The position numbers were made by a program, and so were the translations under genes. DNA of 64,000 nucleotides, taken from NCBI GenBank assembly GCA_031556065.1, contig JAVBTR010000017.1:6142-70141 (forward strand). The letters run 5' to 3'. The stretch comes from JAVBTR01 sp031556065 (GTDB lineage Bacteria; Bacillota; Clostridia; Christensenellales; Aristaeellaceae). Shown in pieces: positions 1 to 7,547 of the stretch. The stretch's first letter is position 1, and every line of letters starts with the position of its first letter. The notes below the pieces were generated by a model. That model saw only the letters and a list, made by a program, of their open reading frames with translations. It was not told the origin of the DNA and did no database searches.

Positions 1-639
1 CTTGACCACCCTAGGGCCCACGATCAGCCCTACCACCACACAGATAATCATATTGGGCAGCATGTAAGACCCGTTATACCAAATGGAATACACCAGGGGC
101 GACATCCCAGTGCCCTCCGCATAGGCGGCATAGAACATAACTCCGCTTAAAACCGAAGCTGTAAACCTGGCCGCGCAGGCCACAGCCACACCTGCGGCCA
201 GACCCAGCTTCTGGTTCTTCATCTTCCCAAACAATCCCGCCAGGCCCAGGACCCCGAAACCCACAATATAATCCAGCACAAAAGACCACACATTCATAAT
301 GGGCGAAGAAGAACTAATAAAATCGATAATGCCATAAACCGCACCGGCTGTAATCCCCGGCACCGCGCCGAAGGCATAGGCAAACAGAATAATAGGCAAA
401 TCCCCCGCTGCGGAAATCGATCCGCCCTGGGGCATTTTATAAAGCCTGATCAGCGAAAGCACGAAGCTTAGCGCAATAGCCAGCGCCGCGCTGGTAAGCA
501 TCTGCGTTGTCCATTTCACCCTTTTGCCGGAGATGACCATCACCCCAATCCCCACCACTAACAGCGTTAGAACAATGATCGCTGTTGGCAGGTTAATCTC
601 CCCGAACTTCTCGAACGCCGTTTGGAACCATTGACCCAT
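1..639 (-). CDS. thiT: ThiT-type thiamine transporter (ECF S component), 3' end cut by window edge
   Basis: Substrate-binding membrane subunit that takes up thiamine with the shared energy-coupling ECF module, which is not in the window. The visible 213 codons are strongly hydrophobic with several membrane helices. After the second helix comes a PQGGSISAAGDLPII segment, matching the conserved MPQGGS signature of the ThiT/YuaJ family. The ATG at 639 follows an AAAGGGG-type ribosome binding site. The gene lies directly downstream of a TPP riboswitch and its terminator, which independently supports the thiamine assignment. The reading frame is open to base 1, so only the C-terminus is missing. 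Family identity is seen directly; thiamine specificity follows from the family and the riboswitch. Confidence 0.93.
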   Translation of the reverse strand, partial: MGQWFQTAFEKFGEINLPTAIIVLTLLVVGIGVMVISGKRVKWTTQMLTSAALAIALSFVLSLIRLYKMPQGGSISAAGDLPIILFAYAFGAVPGITAGAVYGIIDFISSSSPIMNVWSFVLDYIVGFGVLGLAGLFGKMKNQKLGLAAGVAVACAARFTASVLSGVMFYAAYAEGTGMSPLVYSIWYNGSYMLPNMIICVVVGLIVGPRVVK

Positions 640-675
640 TTTGAAAAACCCCTTTCTTTTACCGCACCCAGGCAT

Positions 676-704
676 AAGAAAAACCCGCGAATATCGTTCG
701 CGGG
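676..704 (-). terminator. Intrinsic terminator of the TPP riboswitch
   Basis: On the minus strand an 8-bp perfect stem CCCGCGAA/TTCGCGGG with a 5-nt loop is followed by a T run. It lies between the riboswitch aptamer and the thiT start, so it is the likely expression platform: TPP binding should favour termination. Confidence 0.85.
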
Positions 705-737
705 AAAGCAGGCGTGCACGCACAACGCGCAAGTTCC

Positions 738-837
738 GCTTCCCTACGGTAGGATTACCTACTCAGGTTCTAAGGGTCGGGCTATTCGCCCATCTCAGCC
801 TTCAAGCAAAAAAGATTTTGCTCTGTGCCCCCCTAGC
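738..837 (-). promoter_or_regulatory. TPP (THI element) riboswitch controlling thiT
   Basis: Reading the minus strand, the conserved landmarks of the TPP aptamer appear in order: GGGGGGCAC, GGCTGAGATGGGC, GACCCTTAGAACCTGA, then GTAGGGAAGC closing the P1 stem. The CTGAGA pyrimidine sensor and the ACCTGA/GTAGGGAA pyrophosphate sensor parts are both present. A rho-independent terminator follows before thiT. Mechanism (TPP-induced termination) is known for this class in Firmicutes. Confidence 0.96.
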
Positions 838-859
838 GGTGGATGCAATTTTCGGGTAT

Positions 860-888
860 AGTATAGCTGTGTTTCCAATGCTTGTCAA
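860..888 (-). promoter_or_regulatory. Sigma-A type promoter for the riboswitch/thiT transcript
   Basis: On the minus strand, TTGACA (888-883), a 17-bp spacer and TATACT (865-860) form a near-consensus promoter about 25 bp upstream of the riboswitch. Its -35 box overlaps the ribosome binding site of the divergent yfbR gene (AAGGAG, 887-892). Confidence 0.85.
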
Positions 889-900
889 GGAGCGGTGCCA

Positions 901-1479
901 ATGAATCACTTTTTTGCTTATTTAAGCCGCCTGAAGTTGATTAACCGCTGGGGGCTTATGCGCAATACCCAGCACGAAAACGACGCGGAGCATTCTTTTC
1001 AGGCCGCCATTATCGCCCACGGCATTGCCCTTATAGGCAAGACCCGTTTTGGCCGAGAGATTGACCCGGAGCATGTGCTGGCCCTGGCCGTCTATCATGA
1101 TGCCCACGAAGTCATTACCGGGGATATGCCTACCCCTATCAAATACCATAACCCCCAAATGAAAAAGGATTTTCACAGCCTGGAGGCCATCGCTTCCGAC
1201 ATGCTCTTAACCATGCTGCCGCAAGCCCTGCGCCCTTCCTACATACCCTACCTGAAGCCTGACGAAGCCACCCTGGAATGGCGTATCGTTAAAGCTGCCG
1301 ACAGGCTTTGCGCTTACATCAAGTGCGTTGAAGAGCAAAAGGCAGGCAACCAAGAATTTACCCACGCCCAGAAAACCATTTTACAGTCCATTCAAGCCAT
1401 CGAGCTCCCCGAAGTTCAGGCTTTTTTTGCCGAATTCATAGGAAGCTTCGGACTTTCCCTGGATGAATTGAATCAGTAG
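901..1479 (+). CDS. yfbR: 5'-deoxynucleotidase, YfbR-type HD-domain phosphohydrolase
   Basis: Cytosolic HD-domain enzyme that removes the 5'-phosphate from deoxyribonucleoside monophosphates in nucleotide salvage. The 192-aa product matches E. coli YfbR from end to end: HFFAYLSRLKLINRW and LMRN at the start, the metal-binding H..EH around NDAEHSFQAA, the YHDAHEVITGD HD motif and LCAYIKCVEE near the C-terminus. An in-frame GTG at 895 is rejected because AAGGAG at 887-892 gives proper 8-nt spacing to the ATG at 901. It is divergent from thiT and upstream of pgi. Function is transferred from the family. Confidence 0.93.
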   Translation: MNHFFAYLSRLKLINRWGLMRNTQHENDAEHSFQAAIIAHGIALIGKTRFGREIDPEHVLALAVYHDAHEVITGDMPTPIKYHNPQMKKDFHSLEAIASDMLLTMLPQALRPSYIPYLKPDEATLEWRIVKAADRLCAYIKCVEEQKAGNQEFTHAQKTILQSIQAIELPEVQAFFAEFIGSFGLSLDELNQ

Positions 1480-1542
1480 TCAATTTGTGTTATAATTATC
1501 AATTGAAACCGTGTATCCCCCTTGAATGAAAGGATGAAAGAT

Positions 1543-2967
1543 ATGAAAAAGTTTGCAGAAAAACCCATTCAGCTAGACGTAAACCACATGATGGCCGATA
1601 CCCTGGGCTTCCAATATGGTGTGGCCTTCGGCCAGATCCACGAAATGGCCCCCTTTGCTGCCGCCGCTAACCGCGCTGTGCAAAAAAACCGCGGCACTGG
1701 CTGGCTGGGCTGGACGGAACTGCCCTACAACCAGGAGGAAATCGTAGCCAAAATCGAAACCGTTGCCGCCCGGGTACGCAAGGATTTCGACACCTTCGTG
1801 GTTTTAGGCATCGGCGGCTCCGCTCTGGGCCCCATCGCTGTGCAGCAGGCTTTGAACCACCTGCACTACAACGATCTGCCTAGCGAAAAGCGCAATGGCC
1901 CCCGGTTCTTTGTGGAAGATAACATCGACCCGGAGCGGATGGCCGCTCTTTTGGACGTGATCGATGTAAAGACCACCTGCTTTAACATTATCACCAAATC
2001 CGGCGCCACTGCCGAAACCATGAGCCAATACCTGATCATCTCCGAGCTTCTGAAAAAGGAAGTAGGCGCTGGCTGGGAAAAGCATATCATTGCCACCACC
2101 GATCCCGAAAAGGGCAACCTGATCAAGATGGCCAAAGAGAACAGCTTTGAACTGTTCTTCATTCCTCCCACCGTAGGCGGACGCTTTTCCGAGTTAAGCC
2201 CCGTGGGCCTGATCCCCGCCGCTGTTTGCGGCATCGACATCCGCGCCATGCTCAAGGGTGCCAAGGACATGGATGCCCGCTGCAAGACCGACGATGTGAT
2301 GAAAAACCCCGCCTTGCTTGAAGCCACCCTTCAGTTCATTCTCATGCAGGACATGGGCATCAATGTTCAGGTGGTCATGCCCTATGCTGATAGTCTAAAA
2401 TTCATGGGCGACTGGTTCTGCCAGCTCTGGGCCGAATCCCTTGGCAAGAACGTGACCCGCAAGGGCCAGGCTGTGAACTACGGCCAGACCCCCACCAAAT
2501 CCCTGGGCGTCACCGATCAGCACAGCCAATTGCAGCTGTACACCGAAGGCCCCTACGATAAGGTGATCACCTTCTTAAAAGTGGGCGAGTTCCGGGATGT
2601 AACGCCCATCCCCCACGGCTGCGAACAGTTCGCGGACGTGTCCTTCTTAGGCGGCAAAACCTTGAACGAGCTGATCGAGGCTGAACGCCAGGGCACCGAA
2701 TACGCCCTCCTTCGTGCTGGCCGCATGAGCCAGACCATCACCCTCCCCCATGTGGATGCCCACACCATCGGCCAGTTGATCTGCTTGTTTGAAATGGCCA
2801 CCGCCTATGCTGGCGAACTGTTGGACATCGACGCTTTCAACCAACCCGGCGTGGAGCAATCCAAGCTGGCCTCCTACGCCGTTCTTGGCAACACCGACCC
2901 CAAGTACGTGAAAACCGCCAACGAAATGAAGGGGCAGCCGGAAGCAGACAAAAAGTACGTGCTGTAA
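1543..2967 (+). CDS. pgi: Glucose-6-phosphate isomerase
   Basis: Interconverts glucose 6-phosphate and fructose 6-phosphate in glycolysis and gluconeogenesis in the cytosol. The 474-aa protein has the family landmarks: VVLGIGGSALGP (phosphate-binding loop), TKSGATAET, and GGRFSELSPVGL. Length suits the shorter bacterial/Firmicutes form. A TTG at 1522 opens the frame earlier, but AAAGGA at 1529-1534 is correctly spaced for the ATG at 1543. A strong inverted-repeat terminator follows. No missing key motif is seen. Confidence 0.95.
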   Translation: MKKFAEKPIQLDVNHMMADTLGFQYGVAFGQIHEMAPFAAAANRAVQKNRGTGWLGWTELPYNQEEIVAKIETVAARVRKDFDTFVVLGIGGSALGPIAVQQALNHLHYNDLPSEKRNGPRFFVEDNIDPERMAALLDVIDVKTTCFNIITKSGATAETMSQYLIISELLKKEVGAGWEKHIIATTDPEKGNLIKMAKENSFELFFIPPTVGGRFSELSPVGLIPAAVCGIDIRAMLKGAKDMDARCKTDDVMKNPALLEATLQFILMQDMGINVQVVMPYADSLKFMGDWFCQLWAESLGKNVTRKGQAVNYGQTPTKSLGVTDQHSQLQLYTEGPYDKVITFLKVGEFRDVTPIPHGCEQFADVSFLGGKTLNELIEAERQGTEYALLRAGRMSQTITLPHVDAHTIGQLICLFEMATAYAGELLDIDAFNQPGVEQSKLASYAVLGNTDPKYVKTANEMKGQPEADKKYVL

Positions 2968-2985
2968 TAATAGAAGTTTTTTTCC

Positions 2986-3030
2986 AGAGGGAAGGGGTTC
3001 TTTTAGAAAAAAAGAATCCCTTCCCTCTCG
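2986..3030 (+). terminator. Long stem-loop terminator after pgi
   Basis: GAGGGAAGGGGTTCTTTT is followed after a short loop by its near-perfect reverse complement (one G/T mismatch). The stem is about 18 bp and T/A-rich near the loop. It separates pgi from the radical SAM gene. Confidence 0.7.
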
Positions 3031-3071
3031 AGCTCTCTCCTCCAAGAAAACCAATTCAGGGGTGGCAGCAT

Positions 3072-4661
3072 ATGAAAGCAGTCGTGGTGGCCATTGGGGC
3101 CAAGCAAATTCATAAAACCCTGGCCCCCTGGTGCTTGAAAGCCTATGCGCAGCAACAGGCCTTTGGCGGCGAGTTTGTCATTCTAGAACATACCATTAAC
3201 GAATTAAGCGAAAAAATTGTCGCTTCCATTTATGCGCAAACCCCCGATTTGCTGGGCCTTTCCTGCTATATTTGGAACATTGAAATGGTCCGCCAGGTGG
3301 GCGCTGCTTTGCGCAAGCTTCTGCCTCATTGCAAGATTGTTTTAGGCGGCCCGGAGGTCAGCTTTGAAAGTGATTGCTCCGCCTTTCCCTTTGCCGATGG
3401 CATTATTATTGGTGCTGGGGAAAAGGCGTTTTACCACATATTAAAGAACAACGGCGAGATGCCTGGGCCGATTATCATCGATAGCAATCCTCCGGCCTTT
3501 GCCGATCTGCCGACCCCTTTCACAGAGGACTATTTTGCCTCCCTTCAAGACCGGCAGTTGGTTTACTACGAAAGCACCCGGGGCTGCCCCTTTCGGTGCG
3601 CTTACTGCCTGTCGGCCCTGTCCGGCGGGGTGGAAACCCTGCCCCTTGAACGGACCCTAAAGGAAATAAAGGTTTTCGCAGACAAGAACCTTCGCTGCGT
3701 TAAGTTTGTGGACCGTACCTTTAATTACGATAAAGCCCGGGCCTATGGTATTCTAGAATTTGTCCGGGAATTGGAGACGGAAACCTGTTTTCATTTCGAG
3801 GTGGCGCCTGATTTGTTTGATGAACCGCTCTTAGCCCTGTTGGATACCATGCCCCCTGGCCGGGTCCAGTTTGAAATGGGCATTCAATCCACCAACCACG
3901 AAACCCTGGCAGCTTGCAGCCGAAAAACAAACCTGGAGGCGGCATTCAAGCATATCCAGCGGCTTTCCAGCGCCAACCGCATTCACATTCATGTGGATTT
4001 GATCGCCGGACTGCCCTACGAAACCTTGGAAACCTTTATTCCCGCCATTGACCGCTGCTTAAACGCCAAGCCCCACGCAGTGCAGCTGGGCTTTTTAAAG
4101 CTATTAAAGGGCTCCGTATTGCGGCGGGATCAGCAAAAATACGGCTTCACCGCCTTCGATGAGCCGCCCTATGAATTATTGGAAACAAACACCCTGCCCT
4201 ACCGCCATATGCAGCGGCTTAAGCAGGTGGAAGAAGTGCTGGATAAGTATTATAATTCCGGTATGTTCGCCCGGGCCGTGGATTATGCCATGAACCAGCT
4301 GTTCCATGGCGGTTTTGCTTTTTTCGATGCTTTCGCCCAATTCTTGGGGGATGGCACCAAGCCCAAGGTGTCTTTAAAAGAAGCCTACCAGCTTCTGTTG
4401 GATTTTCTTTTGCTCAATGGCGGCGGGGAAAAAGCCCGGCATCTGATCAAATGGGACATTTTAGCTCACGACGAAAAGGCCGTTATGCCAAAGGGCATTA
4501 CCCATCAGCGGCACAAGGAAACGGAGTTTCGCTACCAAAACAACCGAAGCCTTGTAAACATTGAATATTTCCCTTACGATAACACTGTTCGGGTTTTCGA
4601 TATCAAGCGCCGCCACCCCGTTACCGGGGAACTATTCCTTATCGAAGAGCGGGTCCAGTAA
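3072..4661 (+). CDS. B12-binding domain radical SAM protein (DUF4080-type)
   Basis: A 529-aa protein with an N-terminal cobalamin-binding-like Rossmann domain (about residues 1-140, including LGLSCYIWNIE and VLGGPEVSFE), a radical SAM core with the CPFRCAYC cluster motif (CX3CX2C, near residue 175) and a C-terminal DUF4080-like region. The cluster binds a [4Fe-4S] and cleaves S-adenosylmethionine; the reaction and substrate for this subgroup are not established. Its last 30 bp overlap convergently with msrA. Start ATG at 3072 follows GGGGTGG. Family call is firm; substrate is unknown. Confidence 0.88.
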   Translation: MKAVVVAIGAKQIHKTLAPWCLKAYAQQQAFGGEFVILEHTINELSEKIVASIYAQTPDLLGLSCYIWNIEMVRQVGAALRKLLPHCKIVLGGPEVSFESDCSAFPFADGIIIGAGEKAFYHILKNNGEMPGPIIIDSNPPAFADLPTPFTEDYFASLQDRQLVYYESTRGCPFRCAYCLSALSGGVETLPLERTLKEIKVFADKNLRCVKFVDRTFNYDKARAYGILEFVRELETETCFHFEVAPDLFDEPLLALLDTMPPGRVQFEMGIQSTNHETLAACSRKTNLEAAFKHIQRLSSANRIHIHVDLIAGLPYETLETFIPAIDRCLNAKPHAVQLGFLKLLKGSVLRRDQQKYGFTAFDEPPYELLETNTLPYRHMQRLKQVEEVLDKYYNSGMFARAVDYAMNQLFHGGFAFFDAFAQFLGDGTKPKVSLKEAYQLLLDFLLLNGGGEKARHLIKWDILAHDEKAVMPKGITHQRHKETEFRYQNNRSLVNIEYFPYDNTVRVFDIKRRHPVTGELFLIEERVQ

Positions 4662-5150
4662 CCGGGCTTTGTCGAAATGTGCCTTGCTAATATGGCAATA
4701 GCCTGCGGGGTTCTTATCAAGATAATCCTGGTGATAATCCTCCGCGTCGTAGAAATGATTAAGAGGCAGGTTTTCCACCACCACCTTGCCCTGGTACTTG
4801 GCTTGCAGGGCGGCCAGAGCACCAGCGATAACAGGTTCATCCCCGGGATCGGTGTAATAGACCCCCGTGCGGTACTGGGTGCCCACATCGCCCCCCTGCT
4901 TATTCAGGCTCAAAGGATCGATGACTTCAAAGAACAGCTTCAACAGGGTTTGCAACCGTACTGTTCCCTCGTCGTACACTGCCTTCACGGTTTCCGCGTG
5001 ACCGGTGTTGTTTCTGCAAACCTCCTGGTAGGTAGGATTCTCGGTTTTTCCATTGGCATAGCCTACTGTGGTTTCCATAACGCCGGGGATTAGGCTCAGG
5101 TATTTTTCCGCGCCCCAGAAGCAGCCGCCCGCTAAATAAATGGTTTTCAT
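4632..5150 (-). CDS. msrA: Peptide methionine (S)-S-oxide reductase MsrA
   Basis: Repairs oxidised methionine (S-epimer) in proteins, using thiols/thioredoxin. The 172-aa protein begins with the catalytic AGGCFWGAEKY motif (Cys near residue 10) and keeps GVMETTVGYANG, GHAETVKAVYD, DVGTQYRTGVY and the YHQDYLDKNP C-terminal segment. No MsrB domain is fused. It lies on the opposite strand and overlaps the end of the radical SAM gene by 30 bp, so the two are convergent. Confidence 0.96.
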   Translation of the reverse strand: MKTIYLAGGCFWGAEKYLSLIPGVMETTVGYANGKTENPTYQEVCRNNTGHAETVKAVYDEGTVRLQTLLKLFFEVIDPLSLNKQGGDVGTQYRTGVYYTDPGDEPVIAGALAALQAKYQGKVVVENLPLNHFYDAEDYHQDYLDKNPAGYCHISKAHFDKARLLDPLFDKE

Positions 5151-5184
5151 AAGGTGCCTCCCAATGATTTTTTGAGGTGATTGT

Positions 5185-6378
5185 ATGCGAAAGGTGTTAT
5201 GTTTTCTAGTCTTGTTCCTTTGCCTTGCCGTTTCTGCCCAGGCAGCGGAGGTTATTTGGGCCAGCGATCTGCATTATTATGCCCAAAGCCTTTGCCAGGA
5301 TGAAAACATTTTGGCCACCCTGGAAATAAACGGTGATGGCCGTTCGGTGGTACAGGTGGCCGCCATCACCCAGGCCTTTTTAGACCAGGTTTTAGCGCAA
5401 AAGCCCAATGCCCTGATTTTATCCGGGGATTTAACCTATAATGGAGAGCTTAAAGGCCACCAAGAGCTTCGGGCTATGCTGGAACCCCTGCGCCAAGCAG
5501 GCATTGCCATTTTGGTAATCCCCGGCAACCACGATATCAACACCCTGGGGGCTTACGGCTATGAGAACGATCAAAATTACAAGGCGGAAGAAACCTCCTG
5601 GGAGGATTTTCACGCCCTGTACGACGATCTGGCCTTCTCTCATGCCCTTTTAGCTGCGGAAAATTCTTACAGCTATCTTTATCCCATTACAGAGGATTGC
5701 TGGGTGCTTATGCTGGATACCGTCATCACCCAGCCTGCCACCCAATCCGGCGGACGGTTTGCTGCCGCTACCCGAGAATTTGCAGCCAACGCCCTTCAAT
5801 TGGCTAACGACCAGGGCGCCGCGGTTATCACTGTTTCCCACCATAACCTTCTGCAGCACAGCCCCTCCTTTTACGAGGGCTATGTGGCGGAAAACAACGA
5901 AAAAACCCTCGCTACCCTCCAGGAGGGGGGCGTAAAGCTGAACCTTTCCGGCCACATGCACATTCAGCATATGGCCAAGGAAAACGGCTTTACGGAAATG
6001 CTCCTCTCCGCCCTGCCAATGACACCCTGCCAATACGGCGTTATTTCCTATACCCGTCAAAGGGTGGATATTCACACCGAAACCCTTGAAGCCTTCAGCG
6101 AAGCCCAGCGCCAGCGCTATATCAAAAAAATGGCCGCCAGATACTTGTTGCGTTTGTCCATCACCCATATTCCGCCAGAAGAGCAGACCCTTCTGGCCGA
6201 TTTTGGTGCACGGATCAATGCGGAATATTTCGCTGGCCAGGTGACCTCCGCCTTTTTGGAAGAACCGGTTTATGCCCTTTTTGAAAAATACGCAGATGAA
6301 GTTTCCACCCTGGCCCGTTTTCTAAATATGATGGATGATATGGACAGGGACCTGACCCGCTTAAGTATATCGGAATAA
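5185..6378 (+). CDS. Secreted calcineurin-like metallophosphoesterase
   Basis: A 397-aa extracytoplasmic phosphoesterase. Residues 1-20 form a signal peptide ending AQAAE. The two-metal motifs are in order: ASDLHYY (DxH), LSGDLTYNG (GDxxxxG), IPGNHDIN (GNHD), SHHNLLQH and SGHMHIQH (GHxH). Helical C-terminal region of about 90 residues has no recognised function. Start ATG at 5185 follows TTGAGGTG. Divergent from msrA; not obviously in an operon. Substrate unknown. Confidence 0.85.
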   Translation: MRKVLCFLVLFLCLAVSAQAAEVIWASDLHYYAQSLCQDENILATLEINGDGRSVVQVAAITQAFLDQVLAQKPNALILSGDLTYNGELKGHQELRAMLEPLRQAGIAILVIPGNHDINTLGAYGYENDQNYKAEETSWEDFHALYDDLAFSHALLAAENSYSYLYPITEDCWVLMLDTVITQPATQSGGRFAAATREFAANALQLANDQGAAVITVSHHNLLQHSPSFYEGYVAENNEKTLATLQEGGVKLNLSGHMHIQHMAKENGFTEMLLSALPMTPCQYGVISYTRQRVDIHTETLEAFSEAQRQRYIKKMAARYLLRLSITHIPPEEQTLLADFGARINAEYFAGQVTSAFLEEPVYALFEKYADEVSTLARFLNMMDDMDRDLTRLSISE

Positions 6379-6455
6379 CCTAAAGTATGCTATACTAAAA
6401 GGGATTCTTTTTGGACTTTTTTGCGTTAGTATAAAAGAATCTGTACTTTAGGAGG
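6379..6455 (+). promoter_or_regulatory. Inverted repeat that could sequester the ribosome binding site of the VanY gene
   Basis: CCTAAAGTA (6379-6387) is exactly repeated in inverted form as TACTTTAGG (6444-6452), and the second arm runs into the GGAGG ribosome binding site (6451-6455) of the gene starting at 6460. The pairing is seen; a regulatory effect is inference. Confidence 0.4.
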
Positions 6456-6459
6456 CAAA

Positions 6460-7545
6460 ATGACACGATCTACCAGAAGAAGGAGACCCAATCCCCTTAA
6501 GAACATTGGCCTTGCCATCTTGGCTGTGCTTGTGGTGGCGGCTCTGGCCCTTATGATCCGCACCATTGGGCTTTACTCCCAGGTGCAGTACGAAGCATCC
6601 CTTACGCCGACCCCTGTGCCCGTAATGGCCAATGTGATGCAGGTGACGCCGGATCCAAACCAACCGACCCCGGAGCCTTTAATCAAGACCGGTTCCGAAG
6701 GGGAAGAGGTTAAGAAAATTCAACAGCGTTTAGCCGATTTGGGCTTTTACAAAAGCGAAGTGGACGGTCAGTTCGGCCCCGGCACCCGCAATGCTGTTAT
6801 GGCCTTCCAAAGCCAGCATGATCTGGGCGTCGATGGGGTGATCGGCCCCAGCACAAAGGAAACCCTTTTTTCCAGCTCTGCCCGCCAGGCCGTAGAAACG
6901 CCCACGCCCTCCCCTACCCCTCAGGCCACCCAGTTACCAACCCAGAACCCTAATCTGCCTTTGTTGGTAAACAAGCAGTATGTCTTGGAGGAAAGCTACC
7001 GGGCACCGGATTTGATTACCATGACGGATTACTGTGATTCCAACATTGTCAAAATTAAATACGAGGACACTCAGGCCAACCGGGAAGCCACTCAGGCCCT
7101 TTTAACCATGCTTAAGGCCGCTCACCAGGAGGGCATTACCGTATGGCAGGTCAGCGCAGCGTACCGCACCTACGAAATGCAGAAAAGCCTTTTTGACGCC
7201 CAGGTGAACGATTACCTGCGGGTGAACAAATTAAGCAAGGAAGACGCCATTTCCGCCGCCCAATTAACCGTAGCCTTGCCAGGCACCAGCGAGCACCACA
7301 CTGGCCTGGCTTTCGATATGACAGTGCCCGGCGTCAGCTTTAAGGGAACCGATCAGGCCAAGTGGCTTGCTAAAAACTGTTGGGATTACGGCTTCATTAT
7401 GCGCTACACGGAAGAAAAGCAGGACATCACTGGCTTCCTGGCCGAAGCCTGGCATATCCGCTATGTGGGCACAGCGCATTCCATTCCCATGAGAGATCAG
7501 AATCTTTGTCTGGAAGAATATATTCAAAAGAAACAAGGGTATTAA
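6460..7545 (+). CDS. Membrane-anchored peptidoglycan-binding D,D-carboxypeptidase (VanY/DacB family)
   Basis: Cell-wall peptidase of 361 aa. A single membrane helix (about residues 16-36) follows a basic N-terminus, then a Thr/Pro linker. A peptidoglycan-binding type 1 domain covers about residues 70-130 (GSEGEEVKKIQQRLADLGFY and FQSQHDLGVDGVIG), then a second Pro/Thr linker and a VanY zinc peptidase domain with SEHHTGLAFDMTVP and EAWHIRYVG metal-binding motifs. It likely trims the terminal D-Ala of wall stem peptides. AGGAGG sits 5 nt before the ATG. Stop is 2 nt before recD2, so the two may be cotranscribed. Confidence 0.9.
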   Translation: MTRSTRRRRPNPLKNIGLAILAVLVVAALALMIRTIGLYSQVQYEASLTPTPVPVMANVMQVTPDPNQPTPEPLIKTGSEGEEVKKIQQRLADLGFYKSEVDGQFGPGTRNAVMAFQSQHDLGVDGVIGPSTKETLFSSSARQAVETPTPSPTPQATQLPTQNPNLPLLVNKQYVLEESYRAPDLITMTDYCDSNIVKIKYEDTQANREATQALLTMLKAAHQEGITVWQVSAAYRTYEMQKSLFDAQVNDYLRVNKLSKEDAISAAQLTVALPGTSEHHTGLAFDMTVPGVSFKGTDQAKWLAKNCWDYGFIMRYTEEKQDITGFLAEAWHIRYVGTAHSIPMRDQNLCLEEYIQKKQGY

Positions 7546-7547
7546 GC

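Noticed and set aside
7380..7547. N-terminal extension of RecD2
   Set aside because: It overlaps the VanY catalytic domain and has no family similarity; ATG 7548 begins with the typical RecD2 sequence.
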